Assembly: GCA_945871915.1 (NCBI GenBank)
Contig: CAMBXO010000012.1
Location: forward strand, 1 to 64,000
Reading direction: 5' to 3'
Length of the DNA stretch: 64,000 bases
From: Singulisphaera sp. GP187
GTDB lineage: Bacteria; Planctomycetota; Phycisphaerae; Phycisphaerales; SM1A02
Shown: positions 63,030 through 64,000 of the stretch, piece by piece
Position numbering within the stretch: position 1 is the first letter of the stretch
Layout of the letters: every line of letters starts with the position of its first letter
Translations under genes and position numbers: made by a program
Notes under the pieces: generated by a model
The model's database searches: none
What the model saw: only the letters and a program-made list of their open reading frames with translations
What the model was told of the DNA's origin: nothing

Positions 63030-63961
63030 GGAGGTGTGTCCGCTGGAAAGTCCGACTCAACGTGCGCACCCTGCAAACCGCGTTGTCCGTGCCGCCACGC
63101 ATCCCATTCAATTGCGCGACCACCGGGTGATTGCACCAGCATGGGAAGGATGGATTTTTGCGAACAGCCAATGCTTCCATCAGCCAGCACTGAACCGACG
63201 GAACCTGACAACACGCCTGACTTCACACGCAACAGTCGAACCTGCTGACCCTGCACCCGCACCACACATCCCGGCCACGGTTGCAATCCGTTGATCCGCA
63301 AACGCACGCGATCGGCCGGATGGGCGAATGAAACACTCGCTTCAGACCGATCCAATTTCGCTGCATACGTGGCCTGCTCTCCGTTTTGTGCCACGCCTTG
63401 CATCGTTCCAACCAACAATTGCTCAACCACTCGAACCATCATTGGAACTGACTCCACGGCGACTCGATCGAGCACTTCGGATGCTGTCTCCCACTCGCCA
63501 ATCTCCACATGAAAGCGATCCAAGACATCCCCCGCATCCATGCGATCCGCCACGCGCATGGCACAAACACCCACGCGTGATTCCCCCGCCATCATCGCCC
63601 GTTGAATCGGCGCGGCGCCTCGCCACCTTGGCAAGTCCGACGGATGCAGATTGACCGTGGATCGATCCATCAGCAATTGCGGCATGAGTTTCTGCCCGAA
63701 GGCAATCACCACCAACGGTCCATCAATGTTCTGCGCCGCATAAAGAGCTTCGCCTTCATTTGTGTTCTTGGTTCGAACAAGGGCGACACCATGATCCACG
63801 GCCCATGTGGACACGGGTGTTGGTGTCTCCTTCAATCCACGACCCGCCGGTCGATCGGGCTGGCTGATCACCACACGCACCACGCCACGTGCATGCAGCG
63901 CGGAAAGCGTGGGCACCCCAAGGGATCCGCTACCAAAGAAAACAACGCCGGCCTCCGGCAT
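63026..63961 (-). CDS. fmt: Methionyl-tRNA formyltransferase
   Basis: 311 residues. Formyltransferase core: VVFFGSGSLGVPTLSALH, VISQPDRPAGRGL, LVVIAFGQKLMPQLLMD, NLHPSDLPRWRGAAPIQRAMMAGE (N-x-HPS catalytic block) and MRVADRMDAGDVLD, followed by the smaller C-terminal domain. It formylates initiator Met-tRNA. The start lies two bases after the stop of a gene that enters from the right edge, so translation is coupled. It overlaps queA downstream by four bases. Confidence 0.93.
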   Translation of the reverse strand: MPEAGVVFFGSGSLGVPTLSALHARGVVRVVISQPDRPAGRGLKETPTPVSTWAVDHGVALVRTKNTNEGEALYAAQNIDGPLVVIAFGQKLMPQLLMDRSTVNLHPSDLPRWRGAAPIQRAMMAGESRVGVCAMRVADRMDAGDVLDRFHVEIGEWETASEVLDRVAVESVPMMVRVVEQLLVGTMQGVAQNGEQATYAAKLDRSEASVSFAHPADRVRLRINGLQPWPGCVVRVQGQQVRLLRVKSGVLSGSVGSVLADGSIGCSQKSILPMLVQSPGGRAIEWDAWRHGQRGLQGAHVESDFPADTPP

Positions 63962-63962
63962 G

Positions 63963-64000
63963 TCAGCCCTTCGCCTCGGCTTCGAGTGCCTTCACCATAC
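63963..64000 (-). CDS. C-terminal fragment of the gene upstream of fmt (partial)
   Basis: The last codons read MVKALEAEAKG then TGA at 63963-63965, one base before the fmt ATG. Peptide deformylase (def) commonly sits directly upstream of fmt, and an Ala/Lys-rich tail would suit it, but 11 residues are not enough to name it. The gene continues beyond the right edge. Confidence 0.4.
   Translation of the reverse strand, partial: MVKALEAEAKG

Overview
The window reads as part of a planctomycete chromosome, most likely class Phycisphaerae. This is inference from gene content: an adjacent DUF1800/DUF1501 pair, a very large ResB-CcsA cytochrome c assembly fusion, FG-GAP/VCBS secreted proteins, a dockerin-like secreted protein tail, an FmdB-like protein without cysteines, and a Gld-type ABC exporter cluster. 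Many genes overlap by ATGA or GTGA, and GTG starts are common.

Positions 1 to about 9,900 look like accessory DNA. The left edge holds the C-terminal remnant of a tyrosine recombinase reading into the 3' part of a tRNA (tRNA-Gly-like), a classic integration scar. It is followed by a seven-copy TTGACAAG array and four minus-strand genes (beta-helix-like protein, CadD-type transporter, DUF4239 membrane protein, small membrane protein). Then come two different AbiE-type (type IV) toxin-antitoxin modules: abiEi/abiEii at 4554-6094 (minus), with a large palindrome directly upstream of the antitoxin start, and a second pair at 7452-9426 (plus). A NadR-like P-loop kinase lies between them. The second pair is bracketed by 154-bp direct repeats that differ at only four positions and carry two nested hairpins each. 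A broken dockerin-type gene tail follows the right-hand repeat.

From about 9,900 onward the genes look chromosomal. 9.9-15.1 kb: small secreted and lipoproteins, a methyltransferase, an SGNH hydrolase and a class C beta-lactamase-like protein lacking its catalytic serine. 15.2-19.6 kb: an ABC ATPase, permease, GldG-like protein and DUF4340 protein, all overlapping. 19.7-25.3 kb: HdeD-like protein, deoxyhypusine-synthase-like protein, a GAF-GGDEF-EAL protein and arginine decarboxylase (speA), suggesting polyamine synthesis. 25.5-32.2 kb: HscA-like chaperone, two lipoproteins, pheT, a cyclodeaminase-like protein and an alpha/beta hydrolase. 32.1-41.4 kb: secreted DUF3352-like protein, Deg-type protease, VCBS protein and CcsBA fusion. 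41.4-50.2 kb: cyclophilin, ligA, small FmdB-like protein, sugar-isomerase-like protein, DUF4442, membrane protein, DUF1800/DUF1501.

The right end (50.2-64 kb) is housekeeping. A DinG-like helicase, rsmG, rodA and the PBP2 gene (mrdA) lie on the minus strand, ychF on the plus strand, and a tightly packed minus-strand operon runs fmt-queA-murE-murF-mraY. The cell therefore has peptidoglycan synthesis and elongation genes; the MurE motif indicates meso-diaminopimelate. No rRNA, complete tRNA, CRISPR array or intact transposase was seen.
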